A program made the position numbers and the translations under genes. Below, piece by piece: positions 1 to 10,390 of a DNA stretch of 64,000 bases (position 1 is its first letter; each line of letters starts with the position of its first letter). A model generated the notes under the pieces. It saw only the letters and a program-made list of their open reading frames with translations. It did no database searches and was not told the origin of the DNA. The DNA is from Streptococcus gallolyticus subsp. gallolyticus DSM 16831 (GTDB lineage Bacteria; Bacillota; Bacilli; Lactobacillales; Streptococcaceae): NCBI RefSeq assembly GCF_002000985.1, contig NZ_CP018822.1, forward strand, positions 2,188,001-2,252,000, given 5' to 3'.

Positions 1-64
1 TTAAAACGGCAACACTTGTTTCATCACAAGAGCTCTCCACAGCTAAAATATATCTATCTTTCAT
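1..64 (-). CDS. tsaD: tRNA threonylcarbamoyladenosine transferase TsaD (5' end only)
   Basis: Only the first 21 codons lie in the window; the gene runs off the left edge. The translation begins MKDRYILAVESSCDETSVAV, the characteristic start of the ASKHA-fold TsaD/Gcp protein, which works with TsaB and TsaE to make t6A37 in ANN-decoding tRNAs. It follows rimI by 9 bases, with an AGAGG ribosome-binding sequence inside the end of rimI, so tsaB-rimI-tsaD is one minus-strand operon, the usual streptococcal arrangement. Confidence 0.85.
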   Translation of the reverse strand, partial: MKDRYILAVESSCDETSVAVL

Positions 65-73
65 TTATCTTTT

Positions 74-514
74 TTACCTCTCATTACCTTCACGCTTCAT
101 AATAATCGCATCCTCAATTGGATTATGGTAATATCGCTTACGCTCACCAATCACCTTAAATCCAAATTTTTGGTACAAAGCTTGCGCAGAAGTATTTGAT
201 GCTCTCACTTCCAAGAAAATTGGAAAGTCAATCTGGTCTAAATTGGTCAATAACTGACTACCTAAACCACAACCTTGATAAGCTTTCTTAACCGCAATAT
301 TTGTGATTTCTAATTCGCCAACAAGTTGCTGAATTGCAAGAAAACCAACCATTTCCTTGTCTTTTTCCACAAAAAAATAATCCACACTATCCTGCTGCAT
401 ATCTGCTAAAATTTGCTTTTTTGTCCATGGTGACACTTCATAGACATCAGACAAGATAGCATAAACAGCAGTCACTTTTTCTGATAAATCTTTCATGTTA
501 GATACGTTTGACAT
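74..514 (-). CDS. rimI: ribosomal protein S18-alanine N-acetyltransferase RimI
   Basis: This is a GNAT-family acetyltransferase of about 146 residues. The acetyl-CoA binding motif A is visible as QGCGLGSQLL after a beta strand (EITNIAVKKAY), and the C-terminal NTSAQALYQKFGFKVIGERKRYY segment is typical of RimI, which acetylates the N terminus of ribosomal protein S18. The reading frame is open further upstream, but that part lies inside tsaB. The likely start is MSNVSN at 514 or MKDLSE at 496; neither has a clear ribosome-binding site, so translational coupling to tsaB is likely. Confidence 0.8.
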   Translation of the reverse strand: MSNVSNMKDLSEKVTAVYAILSDVYEVSPWTKKQILADMQQDSVDYFFVEKDKEMVGFLAIQQLVGELEITNIAVKKAYQGCGLGSQLLTNLDQIDFPIFLEVRASNTSAQALYQKFGFKVIGERKRYYHNPIEDAIIMKREGNER

Positions 515-1190
515 AATCTGCAGTTGAATCTTCTTTATGCGTTTTAAGCCAGTTTTCCTCTGCTTCCACACGTTTGAGATAATTTGGTACAAAACTGTCA
601 ACATCAGCTGGTTCAAGACTTTGACCATATTTTCCAATAGCATAAGCTGATGGCAAAACAGGTAAAATAACAGCTTGTGGTAGAGCTTCTTCAATCTGGT
701 CGCGGAAATTATCCACTTCACCAACAAACATAACCTTAGCTTCAGCCTTAACGGCTTCTAAAACAGCTGTAAAACTCATGTGTTGGTCTGCTTTAACAAG
801 CTGACCATTTTTATAAAAACCAGCATAAACATTATTACGACGGGCATCCATGATAGGAACAACCAAGCCATCAAAATCAGCTGCCGCAGCAAGTGCATAC
901 AGACTTGACACCCCTACTAACTCAATATTTAACGTATATGCCAACGTTTTAGCTGTCGCAACCGCCACGCGCAAACCAGTATAAGACCCTGGGCCTTGCG
1001 CTACAACAATTCTACCTAAATCACTTGGTTGCAAATCCACAGATGCCATCAAAAAATCAATCGCAGGCATTAATGTTATACTGTGATTTTTTTTAATATT
1101 GACCGTTACATCAGCTAACAAATTCTTGCCATCTAAAATGGCAACAGACAAAGCCTTACTTGAAGTATCAAAGGCTAAAACTTTCATCAT
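498..1190 (-). CDS. tsaB: tRNA t6A biosynthesis protein TsaB
   Basis: This 230-residue protein opens with MMKVLAFDTSSKALSVAI and carries the GPGSYTGLRVA segment that marks TsaB (YeaZ), the non-catalytic ASKHA partner of TsaD in threonylcarbamoyl-adenosine synthesis. It is the first gene of the tsaB-rimI-tsaD operon and overlaps the probable start of rimI by a few bases. It diverges from the rpoY promoter region. Confidence 0.9.
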   Translation of the reverse strand: MMKVLAFDTSSKALSVAILDGKNLLADVTVNIKKNHSITLMPAIDFLMASVDLQPSDLGRIVVAQGPGSYTGLRVAVATAKTLAYTLNIELVGVSSLYALAAAADFDGLVVPIMDARRNNVYAGFYKNGQLVKADQHMSFTAVLEAVKAEAKVMFVGEVDNFRDQIEEALPQAVILPVLPSAYAIGKYGQSLEPADVDSFVPNYLKRVEAEENWLKTHKEDSTADYVKRI

Positions 1191-1204
1191 TTAAATTCCC
1201 TCAC

Positions 1205-1234
1205 TTGATTCTACCTCTTATTTTATGATATAAT
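1205..1234 (+). promoter_or_regulatory. promoter of rpoY-rnjA
   Basis: A TTGATT -35 (1205-1210) and a perfect TATAAT -10 (1229-1234) are separated by 18 bp. They lie about 130 bp upstream of rpoY, leaving a fairly long untranslated leader in which I see no recognised riboswitch. Confidence 0.6.
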
Positions 1235-1367
1235 TTTAATAATTGCAACGAATCAAGGTTAAATCAATTACTCGTAAAAATTTCATAGATGTTTGTCAAG
1301 TAGATGTAAAGCTATTTGGCAGGTTTTTTGTAGTTTGATTAGCCACAGGTATAAAGAAAGGAAAACT

Positions 1368-1598
1368 ATGATTTATAAAGTTTTTTACCAAGAAACAAAA
1401 GAACGTAACCCACGCCGTGAGCAAACTAAAGTGCTCTACTTAGACATTGATGCCACAACTGAACTCGAAGGACGCATCAAAACACGCAAACTCGTTGAAG
1501 AAAAAACACCTTACAACGTTGAATTTATTGAACTTCTATCAGATAAACACCTAGCTTACGAAAAAGAAACAGGTGTCTTTAAATTAACGGAGTTATAA
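1368..1598 (+). CDS. rpoY: DNA-directed RNA polymerase epsilon subunit RpoY
   Basis: The 76-residue protein [19 protein letters not shown]... belongs to the DUF1447 family, the small epsilon subunit that associates with RNA polymerase in Firmicutes. The frame is open upstream, but the start at 1368 has a good ribosome-binding site (GAAAGG, 1356-1362 region) and matches the family length of about 70 residues. It lies one base upstream of rnjA, an arrangement conserved in Firmicutes. Confidence 0.92.
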   Translation: MIYKVFYQETKERNPRREQTKVLYLDIDATTELEGRIKTRKLVEEKTPYNVEFIELLSDKHLAYEKETGVFKLTEL

Positions 1599-1599
1599 C

Positions 1600-3282
1600 A
1601 TGTCACAAATCAATTTAAAACCCGAAGAAGTTGGGGTTTACGCAATTGGTGGTCTTGGAGAAATCGGAAAAAATACTTACGGTATTGAGTACAAAGATGA
1701 AATTATCATCGTTGATGCTGGTATCAAATTCCCTGAAGATGACCTTCTCGGAATTGATTATGTCATTCCAGATTATTCTTATATCGTTGAAAATATTGAC
1801 CGTATCAAAGGGCTCGTTATTACCCACGGTCATGAGGACCACATTGGTGGAATCCCATTTCTCTTAAAACAAGCTAATATCCCAATCTACGCTGGACCAT
1901 TAGCCCTTGCACTTATTAAAGGAAAATTGGAAGAACACGGACTTCTCCGTGATGCTAAACTCTATGAAATTAATGCTAACACAGAATTAACATTTAAAAA
2001 CCTTAGTGTTACTTTCTTCCGCACAACCCACTCAATTCCAGAACCTCTTGGAATCGTTATCCACACACCACAAGGTAAAATTGTCTGCACAGGGGACTTC
2101 AAATTTGACTGGACACCAGTTGGTGAGCCAGCAGATATCCACCGCATGGCTGCCCTTGGTGAAGATGGCGTTCTCTGTTTATTATCAGACTCAACCAACG
2201 CTGAAATTCCAACCTTTACAAATTCAGAAAAAGTCGTTGGACAATCTATCATGAAGATTATTGAAGGCATTCATGGACGTATTATTTTCGCGTCATTTGC
2301 TTCAAATATCTTCCGTCTCCAACAAGCTGCCGAAGCTGCCGTTAAAACAGGACGTAAAATCGTTGTTTTTGGACGTTCTATGGAAAAAGCCATTGTCAAC
2401 GGTATCGAACTTGGTTATATCAAAGTTCCAAAAGGAACATTTATCGAACCAAGTGAACTCAAAGACTATCACGCTAGTGAAATCTTAATCATGTGTACAG
2501 GTAGTCAAGGAGAATCAATGGCTGCACTAGCACGTATTGCCAATGGTACACACCGCCAAGTCACACTACAACCTGGCGACACCGTTATCTTCTCATCTAG
2601 CCCAATTCCTGGTAACACAACAAGTGTTAATAAACTTATCAACACTATCCAAGAAGCTGGTGTCGAAGTTATCCACGGTAAAGTCAATAATATCCACACA
2701 TCTGGTCACGGTGGTCAACAAGAGCAAAAACTCATGCTCCGCTTGATGAAACCAAAATACTTCATGCCAGTTCATGGTGAATACCGTATGCTGAAGATTC
2801 ATGCTGGTTTAGCAATGGACACAGGTGTGCCAAAAGATAATATCTTTATCATGGAAAACGGTGATGTCCTAGCTCTTACAGCTAATTCAGCTCGCCGTGC
2901 TGGACACTTCAATGCTCAAGACATTTATGTTGATGGTAATGGTATTGGAGATATTGGTGCTGCCGTACTGCGCGACCGTCACGATTTATCAGAAGACGGT
3001 GTCGTTCTTGCTGTCGCAACTGTCGATTTTGACACACAAATGATTTTAGCAGGTCCTGACATTCTCAGCCGTGGATTTATCTACATGCGCGAATCAGGCG
3101 ACCTCATCCGTGAAAGTCAACGTGTTCTTTTCAACGCGATTCGCATTGCCTTGAAAAACAAGGACGCAAGCATTCAATCTGTTAACGGTGCTATCGTTAA
3201 CGCACTTCGTCCATTCTTGTACGAAAAAACAGAACGTGAACCAATCATTATCCCAATGATTCTCACACCAGATGAAAAATAG
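1600..3282 (+). CDS. rnjA: ribonuclease J1
   Basis: This 560-residue metallo-beta-lactamase/beta-CASP ribonuclease has the zinc-binding motif HGHEDH at residues 76-81 and later conserved His motifs ([24 protein letters not shown]). RNase J1 combines 5'-3' exonuclease and endonuclease activity and is central to mRNA decay and rRNA maturation in Gram-positive bacteria. Length and start match the family (about 555-560 residues). It is co-transcribed with rpoY and followed by a terminator. Confidence 0.96.
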   Translation: MSQINLKPEEVGVYAIGGLGEIGKNTYGIEYKDEIIIVDAGIKFPEDDLLGIDYVIPDYSYIVENIDRIKGLVITHGHEDHIGGIPFLLKQANIPIYAGPLALALIKGKLEEHGLLRDAKLYEINANTELTFKNLSVTFFRTTHSIPEPLGIVIHTPQGKIVCTGDFKFDWTPVGEPADIHRMAALGEDGVLCLLSDSTNAEIPTFTNSEKVVGQSIMKIIEGIHGRIIFASFASNIFRLQQAAEAAVKTGRKIVVFGRSMEKAIVNGIELGYIKVPKGTFIEPSELKDYHASEILIMCTGSQGESMAALARIANGTHRQVTLQPGDTVIFSSSPIPGNTTSVNKLINTIQEAGVEVIHGKVNNIHTSGHGGQQEQKLMLRLMKPKYFMPVHGEYRMLKIHAGLAMDTGVPKDNIFIMENGDVLALTANSARRAGHFNAQDIYVDGNGIGDIGAAVLRDRHDLSEDGVVLAVATVDFDTQMILAGPDILSRGFIYMRESGDLIRESQRVLFNAIRIALKNKDASIQSVNGAIVNALRPFLYEKTEREPIIIPMILTPDEK

Positions 3283-3289
3283 AATTAAC

Positions 3290-3316
3290 GAAGCTGAGAC
3301 AAAAGTGCTCAGCTTC
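3290..3316 (+). terminator. rho-independent terminator after rnjA
   Basis: A perfect 9-bp stem (GAAGCTGAG, 3290-3298, with CTCAGCTTC, 3308-3316) is followed by CTTTG. The hairpin resembles one at 42788-42814, and both are followed by related sequence (see the intergenic element). Confidence 0.7.
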
Positions 3317-3445
3317 TTTGTTTACGAAATGATAAATGACAAAACGCAGAAATCGGGAACAAATCAGTTTAGGTCAGCAGCTGAAAACTAAGACTAGCTA
3401 AAAAATCAAATCTCTTTGAAGTTAGCGATTTGCTTTTGAATTTTT
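3317..3445. repeat. degenerate copy of a dispersed intergenic element
   Basis: The text after the rnjA terminator (ACGCAG, TTTAGGTCAGCA, a run similar to AAATCGAATTTCTTCGAAATTACCGATTT) matches, with many changes, the better-preserved element at 42788-43070. No gene is apparent here. Confidence 0.5.
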
Positions 3446-3499
3446 AAGTTCATGAATAAAATCACATTTTCCCTTTTTCCACAACTTATCCACAAAAAT

Positions 3500-3527
3500 A
3501 AAGCAGCTTGATTTTTCAAACTGCTTT
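3500..3527 (-). terminator. terminator of the LysM-CHAP gene
   Basis: AAAGCAG (3500-3506) pairs with CTGCTTT (3521-3527), with an inner TTGA/TCAA helix. On the minus strand it lies about 20 bases after the stop codon of the secreted CHAP protein, followed by an AU-rich tract. Confidence 0.55.
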
Positions 3528-3547
3528 TTCTATGTTTTAAATTGATA

Positions 3548-4177
3548 TCAATAAGTCGTTGGATAAATGTAACTAACTGTGCCTGCTGTTTGGCTATTTG
3601 TTGGGTCAAACCAGCCACGGTAATTATCAATCCATTGTTTATCACCGTAGTTTGATTCGAGCACTTGAATTTCACCGCTGGCACTAACAGCTGTTACATA
3701 CGCTACGTGTCCGTAACTGTCAGGGTCAGTCCAACAAATAATCGCTCCAACCTCCGCTTGTGTTCCGACAGTATATCCTTGCAAGGCAGCATTAGCAGCC
3801 CAATCACCAGCATTTCCCCACCAGTTACTTGCCCATGTCGCTAACTCTTTAACTCCCCATGTGCATTGACCAACTGGATAGGTATTATCGCTATTTGTGC
3901 TAGTCTCTGTTGCTACTTCTTCAGTTGACGTTGTTTCTACCGAAACTTGGTCTGGTACTTGAAGTGTCTGACCAGGGACAATCGTATCATAAATTGACAT
4001 GCCATTCAAAGCAGCCAAATCATAAACATCCATACCGTACAATTGTGATACACTATAAAAAGAATCTCCACTTTGTAGTGTATAAGTGTCAGCATCTGCA
4101 TTTACTTGTGAAAATAGCAGAGCTCCTGAAACTGTTGCTGTTGCTAAAGCTAATTGTGTTTTTCGATTCATAAACAT
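3548..4177 (-). CDS. secreted LysM-CHAP domain protein (putative peptidoglycan hydrolase)
   Basis: The 209-residue protein has an N-terminal signal peptide (about residues 1-28), a single LysM domain (TYTLQSGDSFYSVSQLYGMD to TLQVP, about residues 31-75), a Ser/Thr-rich linker, and a C-terminal CHAP domain (about 100-209). CHAP catalytic Cys105 lies in VGQCTWGV and His157 in SYGHVAYV, followed by an ESNYG segment. CHAP enzymes cleave peptidoglycan as amidases or endopeptidases, so a role in cell-wall remodelling is likely. It stands alone with its own terminator. GGGAG lies just upstream; the start may be 4177 or the second Met at 4171. Confidence 0.8.
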   Translation of the reverse strand: MFMNRKTQLALATATVSGALLFSQVNADADTYTLQSGDSFYSVSQLYGMDVYDLAALNGMSIYDTIVPGQTLQVPDQVSVETTSTEEVATETSTNSDNTYPVGQCTWGVKELATWASNWWGNAGDWAANAALQGYTVGTQAEVGAIICWTDPDSYGHVAYVTAVSASGEIQVLESNYGDKQWIDNYRGWFDPTNSQTAGTVSYIYPTTY

Positions 4178-4336
4178 CCGTCTCCCAATTTTTGATTACC
4201 ATTAGTATATCAAGGAATTGTTACAAATTGTATAAAATCATGTAAGCGTTATATTTCAATTTACCACATCTAAAATATGACCATAAAGACGCCATTGTCC
4301 ATAAACCTAAAGACCATCTTGAATCCAAGCAAAAAA

Positions 4337-4353
4337 CTCGCCATAAAAGCGAG
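4337..4353 (-). terminator. terminator of gltBD
   Basis: A short GC stem (CTCGC 4337-4341 with GCGAG 4349-4353) lies directly after gltD on the minus strand and is followed by six Us (AAAAAA at 4331-4336 on the plus strand). Confidence 0.6.
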
Positions 4354-4364
4354 CTTTCTTAGTT

Positions 4365-5804
4365 TTATTGTGCAACCATGATACGAAGACCTTGGTCGAT
4401 TTTTTCTGCAGCTTTGCGTCCTTCGCGGATTCCCCAAATCACAAGACTTGGACCACGACGTGCATCACCAGCAACAAAGACACGGTCATTATTTGTTGAA
4501 TAGTCATCATAGACACTTTGAACTCCAAATTGTTCAAATAATGATTTTTCAGCACCTGTGAATCCCATTGCTAGTAAAACAAGGTCTGCTTTGATGATTT
4601 CTTCAGTTCCTTCAATTGGTTTGAAACCAGGACCAACTTTGATAGTCTTAGCAGCAATGACTTGACCACGGTCAGCACCGATAAATTCAGTTGTTGATGT
4701 GGCATAAGTTGTCAATTCTGTATCTTGCACGAAATTGGCTTCCTCTTGCCCATAACCGACGCGTTTAATCATTGGATACTGTGGCCATGGATTTGTTGGT
4801 AAGCGTTTTTCTGGCGGTTCTGGAGTGATTTCAAGCTGTTTAACACTTGCTGCACCCAAACGAACAGCCGTACCGATACAGTCATTACCTGTATCACCGC
4901 CACCAATGACAAGAACATGTTTGCCTTCAAGCGTTGGACCAAGTTTTTTATTATCAGAAGCAAGGACATTTTTAGTCGTTTCAGTTAAGAAATCAACCGC
5001 AAAACGCACACCAGATAGATGACGACCTGGGACATCCAAATCACGCGGAACACTTGCACCAGTTGCAAGAACAACACGGTCATATTGTTTCAACAATTCA
5101 TCCGCTGTTACATCACGTCCCACTTCCGTATTGGCAACAAAATTGATACCAAGTTTTTCCATCAAATCAATACGACGTTGAACAATTTCCTTATCCAATT
5201 TCATATTTGGAATACCGTACATCAATAGTCCACCAAAGCGGTCACTACGTTCATAAACAGTTACTGTATGACCTAGTTTATTAAGGCGCCAAGCAGTTGA
5301 AAGCCCTGCAGGTCCAGAACCAATAACAGCAACTTTAAATCCTGTACGGTAGGCTGGACGACCTGACTCCTCTACCCAACCATTTTCAAAGGCTGTATCG
5401 ATGATAAAGCGTTCATTATCATGGATAGTGACACCAGATCCATTGAGACCTTCTGTACAACCTTTTTCACACGGCGCTGGACAAACACGTCCAGTCATTT
5501 CTGGGAAAGGATTTGTACGTGAAAGACGCTCAAAAGCACGTTTGTAATCGCCTTTATAAAGCAAATCATTCCATTCAGGAATCAAGTTGTCATTTGGACA
5601 ACCTGAAACCGCACGTCCACCACCGTAGAATTGTCCAGAATGACAGAAAGGAATCCCACAAGCCATACAACGTGCGGCTTGTTTTTGACGATCCTCTTCT
5701 GACAATGGAACTTGTAATTCTTCGAAGTCCAAGATGCGTTCAGCAACAGGACGAAACGGATTATCTTTACGTTCATATTTCAAAAATCCAAATGGATTAG
5801 CCAT
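4365..5804 (-). CDS. gltD: glutamate synthase (NADPH) small subunit
   Basis: This 479-residue flavoprotein supplies electrons from NADPH to GltB. The N-terminal region has the cysteines for two 4Fe-4S clusters (RCMACGIPFCHSG, GCPNDN, CPAPCEKGC). The FAD-binding GSGPAGLSTAW motif and a second dinucleotide-binding VIGGGDTGND motif follow. It starts one base after the end of gltB, so the two are translationally coupled. With glnA next door it forms the GS/GOGAT ammonium-assimilation module. Confidence 0.95.
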   Translation of the reverse strand: MANPFGFLKYERKDNPFRPVAERILDFEELQVPLSEEDRQKQAARCMACGIPFCHSGQFYGGGRAVSGCPNDNLIPEWNDLLYKGDYKRAFERLSRTNPFPEMTGRVCPAPCEKGCTEGLNGSGVTIHDNERFIIDTAFENGWVEESGRPAYRTGFKVAVIGSGPAGLSTAWRLNKLGHTVTVYERSDRFGGLLMYGIPNMKLDKEIVQRRIDLMEKLGINFVANTEVGRDVTADELLKQYDRVVLATGASVPRDLDVPGRHLSGVRFAVDFLTETTKNVLASDNKKLGPTLEGKHVLVIGGGDTGNDCIGTAVRLGAASVKQLEITPEPPEKRLPTNPWPQYPMIKRVGYGQEEANFVQDTELTTYATSTTEFIGADRGQVIAAKTIKVGPGFKPIEGTEEIIKADLVLLAMGFTGAEKSLFEQFGVQSVYDDYSTNNDRVFVAGDARRGPSLVIWGIREGRKAAEKIDQGLRIMVAQ

Positions 5805-5805
5805 T

Positions 5806-8800
5806 TTACTTACCTCCTGTTACTTGTGCGAGAAGTTCTTCTTTCTTAGCAGCAGTTTCTGCACCACCTGTGGCAATTTCGAAGGTACGCAATTCAAGTT
5901 CATCACCTTCTAAGCCAGTATTAGCAAGTGCGTATTCAATATTGTTAATTTCATGGAATTCAGTTGGATAAACTTTAATGAATTTATCAACTTCTTGTGC
6001 CCAGTTGTCAAGCAAGCGTTTTGCTTTAGCGCTACCTGTGTATTCATAGTGTTTTTGAATCATATCAACCAAGACATCATCCCCACGAGTTTCACCGACT
6101 TTGTAAAGGTCAACCATTTCTTGGTTAACTTTTTCGGCAAAATCACCGTCCACATCATAAACATAGGCAACACCACCACTCATACCAGCAGCGAAGTTAC
6201 GTCCTGTTGTTCCAAGGATAACAGCAACACCGCCTGTCATATATTCACAACCGTGTGCTCCGACACCTTCAACAACAACTTTAGCACCAGAATTACGAAC
6301 ACAGAAACGTTCACCTGCGCGACCAGCGAAATAAGCTTCACCCTTAACCGCACCAAAGAGAGCAACGTTACCAACGATTGGTGAATTTTCAACATCATAA
6401 GCAGCATCATGCGGCGGCTTAACAATCAAACGTCCACCTGACATTGATTTGGCAATGTAGTCATTCGCTTCACCAACTAGTGTTAATTCCATACCTTGTG
6501 TGATAAAGCTTGCAAATGATTGACCAGCAATACCAGTATATTCATATTTAATCAAACCTGGTTCAACGGTATCATTTCCATAACGTTCAGCCATCCAGCC
6601 TGCCATTCGAGCACCGACTGCACGTTGAACATTGTTAATTGATTCTTTAACCGTCACGCTTGCGCCATTATCAACAGCAGCTTTGGCAAATCCGTCTAAT
6701 TCTTTCCATTGACGTGCTTCAGCAAATGGATCTTCTGTCTTGCGGTCAATTGGATAGGCTGTACCAAGCATACGTGAAAAATCAAGCGATTTTGCTTTAC
6801 CTTTTGGAATGAATTTCGCTTTCAAGATTTCTGAATGACCAACCATTTCGTCAACAGAACGGAAACCAAGTTCAGCCATATATTCACGCAATTCTTCTGC
6901 CATAAACATCATCATGTTAATCACATGTTCAGGTTTACCTGCAAAATGTTTACGAAGTTCTGGATTTTGAGTTGCTACACCAACAGGACAAGTATTCAAT
7001 GAGCAAACACGCATCATCACACAACCAATAGAAATCAATGCTAGACTTGCAAATGAATATTCTTCCGCTCCAAGAAGAGTGGCAATGGCAACATCGCGAC
7101 CAGTCATTAATTTACCATCAGTTTCAAGAGTCATACGTTGACGGAGACGGTTAAGTGACAATGTTTGGTGTGCTTCAGCCAAGCCCATTTCCCATGGAAG
7201 CCCAGCATCACGGACAGAGTTACGTGGAGAAGCTCCTGTACCACCGTCGTAACCAGAAATAACAACCTTATCAGCACCAGCTTTTACACAACCCGTAGCG
7301 ATTGTACCAACACCAGTACTTGAAACCAATTTAACATTGATTTTAGCATAAGGATTAATGGCTTTAAGGTCATAAATCAATTGCGCCAAATCTTCAATTG
7401 AGTAGATGTCATGGTGAGGTGGTGGTGAAATCAAGCGTACACCAGGCGTTGCACCACGAATTTCTGCAACCCAAGGGAAGACTTTTTGACCAGGCAATTG
7501 ACCACCTTCACCAGGTTTCGCACCTTGTGCTAATTTAATTTGAAGTTCTTCAGCAGACATGAGGTATTCTGCATTAACACCAAAACGTCCAGAAGCAACT
7601 TGTTTGATTTTAGAGTTCAAATTACGTCCGTCTGGTTGCACTTTGAAACGATTACGATTTTCGCCACCTTCACCAGAGTTTGATTTCGCTCCGATTGAGT
7701 TCATGGCTTCAGCAATTGTTTCATGTGCTTCTTTAGAAAGTGAACCAAAACTCATGGCACCAACTTTGAAACGTTTAACAATAGTTTCTGCTGGTTCTAC
7801 CTCAGAGAGGTCAACTTTTGGACGGTCAGATTTAAATTCCCAAATAGAACGAAGTGTTGTCGGCGTTGATAATGCTTCTTTGTCCAATTCAGCTGTGTAT
7901 TCTTTAAAGAGTTTGTAGTCCCCTTTACGAACAGCTTGTTGGAAATTATAAATAGTATGTGGATTGAAAAGATGATACTCGCCATCTGCTTTAAATTGAT
8001 AAATACCACCACTTTGGAGATAATCTCCACGACGAGGACCAAAAGCATCTTCCATACGTTGAAGGTATTCTTTTTCAATTTGGTCAAGTGACAAACCACC
8101 GATACGAGTTACTGTACCTGTAAAGTATTTGTTAACAACAGAGTCAGATAAACCAACGGCTTCAAATAATTGAGCCCCTTTGTAACCAAGGATTGTTGAA
8201 ATCCCCATACGACTCATAACTTTAACAATACCTTTTTCAGCAGCTTTACGATATTTTTCAAAAGCAAGCTCGTCTTTGCCATATTCTTTCAATGTCGCAT
8301 AAGCGCCATAAGGGTGAACCGCAGCCGCACCATAACCAACCAAGGTTGCAAAATGATGAACTTCAATAGCTTCCGCTGTATCGACAACAATTGAGAATTG
8401 GCTTGCTTTTCCTTTGACAACCATGTAGTTATTTAAACCAGAAACAGCTAACAACATTGGGATAGTTGTTTGATTTTCTTTAACGTTACGGTCTGAAAGA
8501 ATAATAATCTTACTACCATTATCAACGGCTTTTTCAGCAGCTTTGAAAAGATTTTCTAGCGCACGTTGCAAACGATTATGTGACGGCTCAACCACGTCAT
8601 AAACCGTAGATAGGGTTGTTGCACAATAACGGTCATCTTTCAAGTTAGCAATTTTCGCAAAATCTTGACTTGAAAGAACTGGGCTGTCAATTTTTACTTT
8701 GACACAGTTATCAGCACCATCAGCTTTGAAATTACCATCACCACCGAGGTAAACACTAGTTGACACAACGATTTGTTCACGAATGGCATCAATTGGCGGA

Positions 8801-10323
8801 TTAGTAACCTGCGCAAATTGTTGCTTGAAGAAAGTGAAAAGCGATTGGCTCTTATTAGAGAGAACTGCTAGTGGGCTATCAAATCCCATTGAAATAACAG
8901 GTTCTTCACCTTTTTCAGACATTGGTAGAATGACCGTACGAATAACTTCTTCATTGTAGCCGTAAGCCTTCCACATTGTTTCAATGTCATTTGTTTCTTG
9001 AGTCAATTCAGCAGCCTCAAAGTCGTTAAGATGAGCAATGTTTTCATCAACCCACTCTTTGTATGGATGTTGTGCAGCATAGTATGCTTTCACTTCTTCA
9101 TTGCGCATTAATTTTCCTGAAGTCGTGTCAATCAACATCATATTACCAGGTCCAAGCACACCTTTTTCAATAACACGACTTGGTTCAAGATCGACAACAC
9201 CAGATTCACTTGAGCAAATAAGGAAATTATCTTTTGTCAATGAATAACGGCTAGGACGCAATCCATTACGGTCCAAACGCGCACCAACCATATCACCGTC
9301 AGTGAAAACAAGCGCTGCTGGACCATCCCATGGAGCTACGAAACTTGACGCATATTCATAAAATGCCTTCAAATCATCTGAAAGCCCTGATTCATCACCC
9401 CAAGCTTCAGGTACCATCATTAAAAGACTTTGTGGAATATCACGACCATTACGGTAAAGATATTCTAGACAGTTTTCCAACTTGGCAGAGTCCGAATTTT
9501 CTTCGTTATAAACTTCAATCTGGTGACTGTGCATCCAATTTTCAGCACCACGGAGAGTATTAATTTCACCATTGTGTGCCAAAAAGCGGAATGGCTGTGC
9601 ACGATCCCAAGATGGGAAAGTATTTGTAGAAAAGCGTGAGTGTGTCAACGCAATATGAGATTTGAAATGTTCATCTTGCAAATCAGGATAAAAAAGCCCA
9701 ACTTGGAAAGCATGGAGCATTCCTTTGTACACAATTGTCTTACTTGAAAGTGAGCAAATGAAAAATTCATCAGCTGAAAAACTCTTTTCAAGTTGGCGAC
9801 GTAAGCGGAACAATTTATCCTCAAAATCACGGCCAGCTTTTGTGTCATCAGGTTTCTTAACAAAAACTTGTACAAAACTTGGCATAATTTCTTGGGCTGC
9901 TGGACCACAATTATCGTAATTAAATGGCACATCACGTGTCATCAAGACATGAAAACCTGCTAATTTAATTTCAGCTTTAACAGCTTCCAAAAGACTTACC
10001 TTAGCTTCAGTATCCTGAGGTAAAAATAATTGCGCAACGGCGTAATCGCCTTTTTTAGGCAAAACATAGCCTGCTTCTTTAGCCTTTAATTGGAAAAATT
10101 CATCAGGCAAAGCAAGCAGCATTCCTGCACCGTCTCCTGTATCAGGTTCTGCACCTGTACCTCCACGGTGATTCATACGAGTTAACATGGTTAAGGCATA
10201 ATCAATCAAAGTATGGCTAGCTTTACCATCAAGCTGTGCAACAAACCCCATACCACAAGCATCCGATTCAAAAGATGGATCCCAAAGCGTTGTCTGTTGC
10301 GCTCTCAAAGCACTTTCATTCAT
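5806..10323 (-). CDS. gltB: glutamate synthase (NADPH) large subunit
   Basis: This 1505-residue enzyme converts glutamine and 2-oxoglutarate to two glutamates. It has an N-terminal class II glutamine amidotransferase domain in which Cys23 (DACGMGF) would become the N-terminal nucleophile after propeptide removal, a central domain, an FMN-binding synthase domain (GEGGENRNRF, GGTGASPRNS) with the 3Fe-4S cysteines (CVMMRVCSLNTCPVG), and a C-terminal GXGXG beta-helix domain. The frame opens at 10341, but AGGAG 8 bases before the Met at 10323 decides the start. It is immediately upstream of gltD. Confidence 0.95.
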   Translation of the reverse strand: MNESALRAQQTTLWDPSFESDACGMGFVAQLDGKASHTLIDYALTMLTRMNHRGGTGAEPDTGDGAGMLLALPDEFFQLKAKEAGYVLPKKGDYAVAQLFLPQDTEAKVSLLEAVKAEIKLAGFHVLMTRDVPFNYDNCGPAAQEIMPSFVQVFVKKPDDTKAGRDFEDKLFRLRRQLEKSFSADEFFICSLSSKTIVYKGMLHAFQVGLFYPDLQDEHFKSHIALTHSRFSTNTFPSWDRAQPFRFLAHNGEINTLRGAENWMHSHQIEVYNEENSDSAKLENCLEYLYRNGRDIPQSLLMMVPEAWGDESGLSDDLKAFYEYASSFVAPWDGPAALVFTDGDMVGARLDRNGLRPSRYSLTKDNFLICSSESGVVDLEPSRVIEKGVLGPGNMMLIDTTSGKLMRNEEVKAYYAAQHPYKEWVDENIAHLNDFEAAELTQETNDIETMWKAYGYNEEVIRTVILPMSEKGEEPVISMGFDSPLAVLSNKSQSLFTFFKQQFAQVTNPPIDAIREQIVVSTSVYLGGDGNFKADGADNCVKVKIDSPVLSSQDFAKIANLKDDRYCATTLSTVYDVVEPSHNRLQRALENLFKAAEKAVDNGSKIIILSDRNVKENQTTIPMLLAVSGLNNYMVVKGKASQFSIVVDTAEAIEVHHFATLVGYGAAAVHPYGAYATLKEYGKDELAFEKYRKAAEKGIVKVMSRMGISTILGYKGAQLFEAVGLSDSVVNKYFTGTVTRIGGLSLDQIEKEYLQRMEDAFGPRRGDYLQSGGIYQFKADGEYHLFNPHTIYNFQQAVRKGDYKLFKEYTAELDKEALSTPTTLRSIWEFKSDRPKVDLSEVEPAETIVKRFKVGAMSFGSLSKEAHETIAEAMNSIGAKSNSGEGGENRNRFKVQPDGRNLNSKIKQVASGRFGVNAEYLMSAEELQIKLAQGAKPGEGGQLPGQKVFPWVAEIRGATPGVRLISPPPHHDIYSIEDLAQLIYDLKAINPYAKINVKLVSSTGVGTIATGCVKAGADKVVISGYDGGTGASPRNSVRDAGLPWEMGLAEAHQTLSLNRLRQRMTLETDGKLMTGRDVAIATLLGAEEYSFASLALISIGCVMMRVCSLNTCPVGVATQNPELRKHFAGKPEHVINMMMFMAEELREYMAELGFRSVDEMVGHSEILKAKFIPKGKAKSLDFSRMLGTAYPIDRKTEDPFAEARQWKELDGFAKAAVDNGASVTVKESINNVQRAVGARMAGWMAERYGNDTVEPGLIKYEYTGIAGQSFASFITQGMELTLVGEANDYIAKSMSGGRLIVKPPHDAAYDVENSPIVGNVALFGAVKGEAYFAGRAGERFCVRNSGAKVVVEGVGAHGCEYMTGGVAVILGTTGRNFAAGMSGGVAYVYDVDGDFAEKVNQEMVDLYKVGETRGDDVLVDMIQKHYEYTGSAKAKRLLDNWAQEVDKFIKVYPTEFHEINNIEYALANTGLEGDELELRTFEIATGGAETAAKKEELLAQVTGGK

Positions 10324-10390
10324 AGCTTCTACTCCTATCATTAGTACAAATAGTCCAAAATAGTCTAATTATTCAGAATATTTATTTTAA

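Noticed and set aside
1235..1367. Riboswitch or T-box in the rpoY leader
   Set aside because: I could not find a T-box motif, a specifier loop or a terminator/antiterminator pair in this leader.
7559..7918. 119-aa plus-strand open frame inside gltB
   Set aside because: It is antisense to a strongly conserved gene, lacks a ribosome-binding site and resembles no protein; it is a codon-usage shadow.
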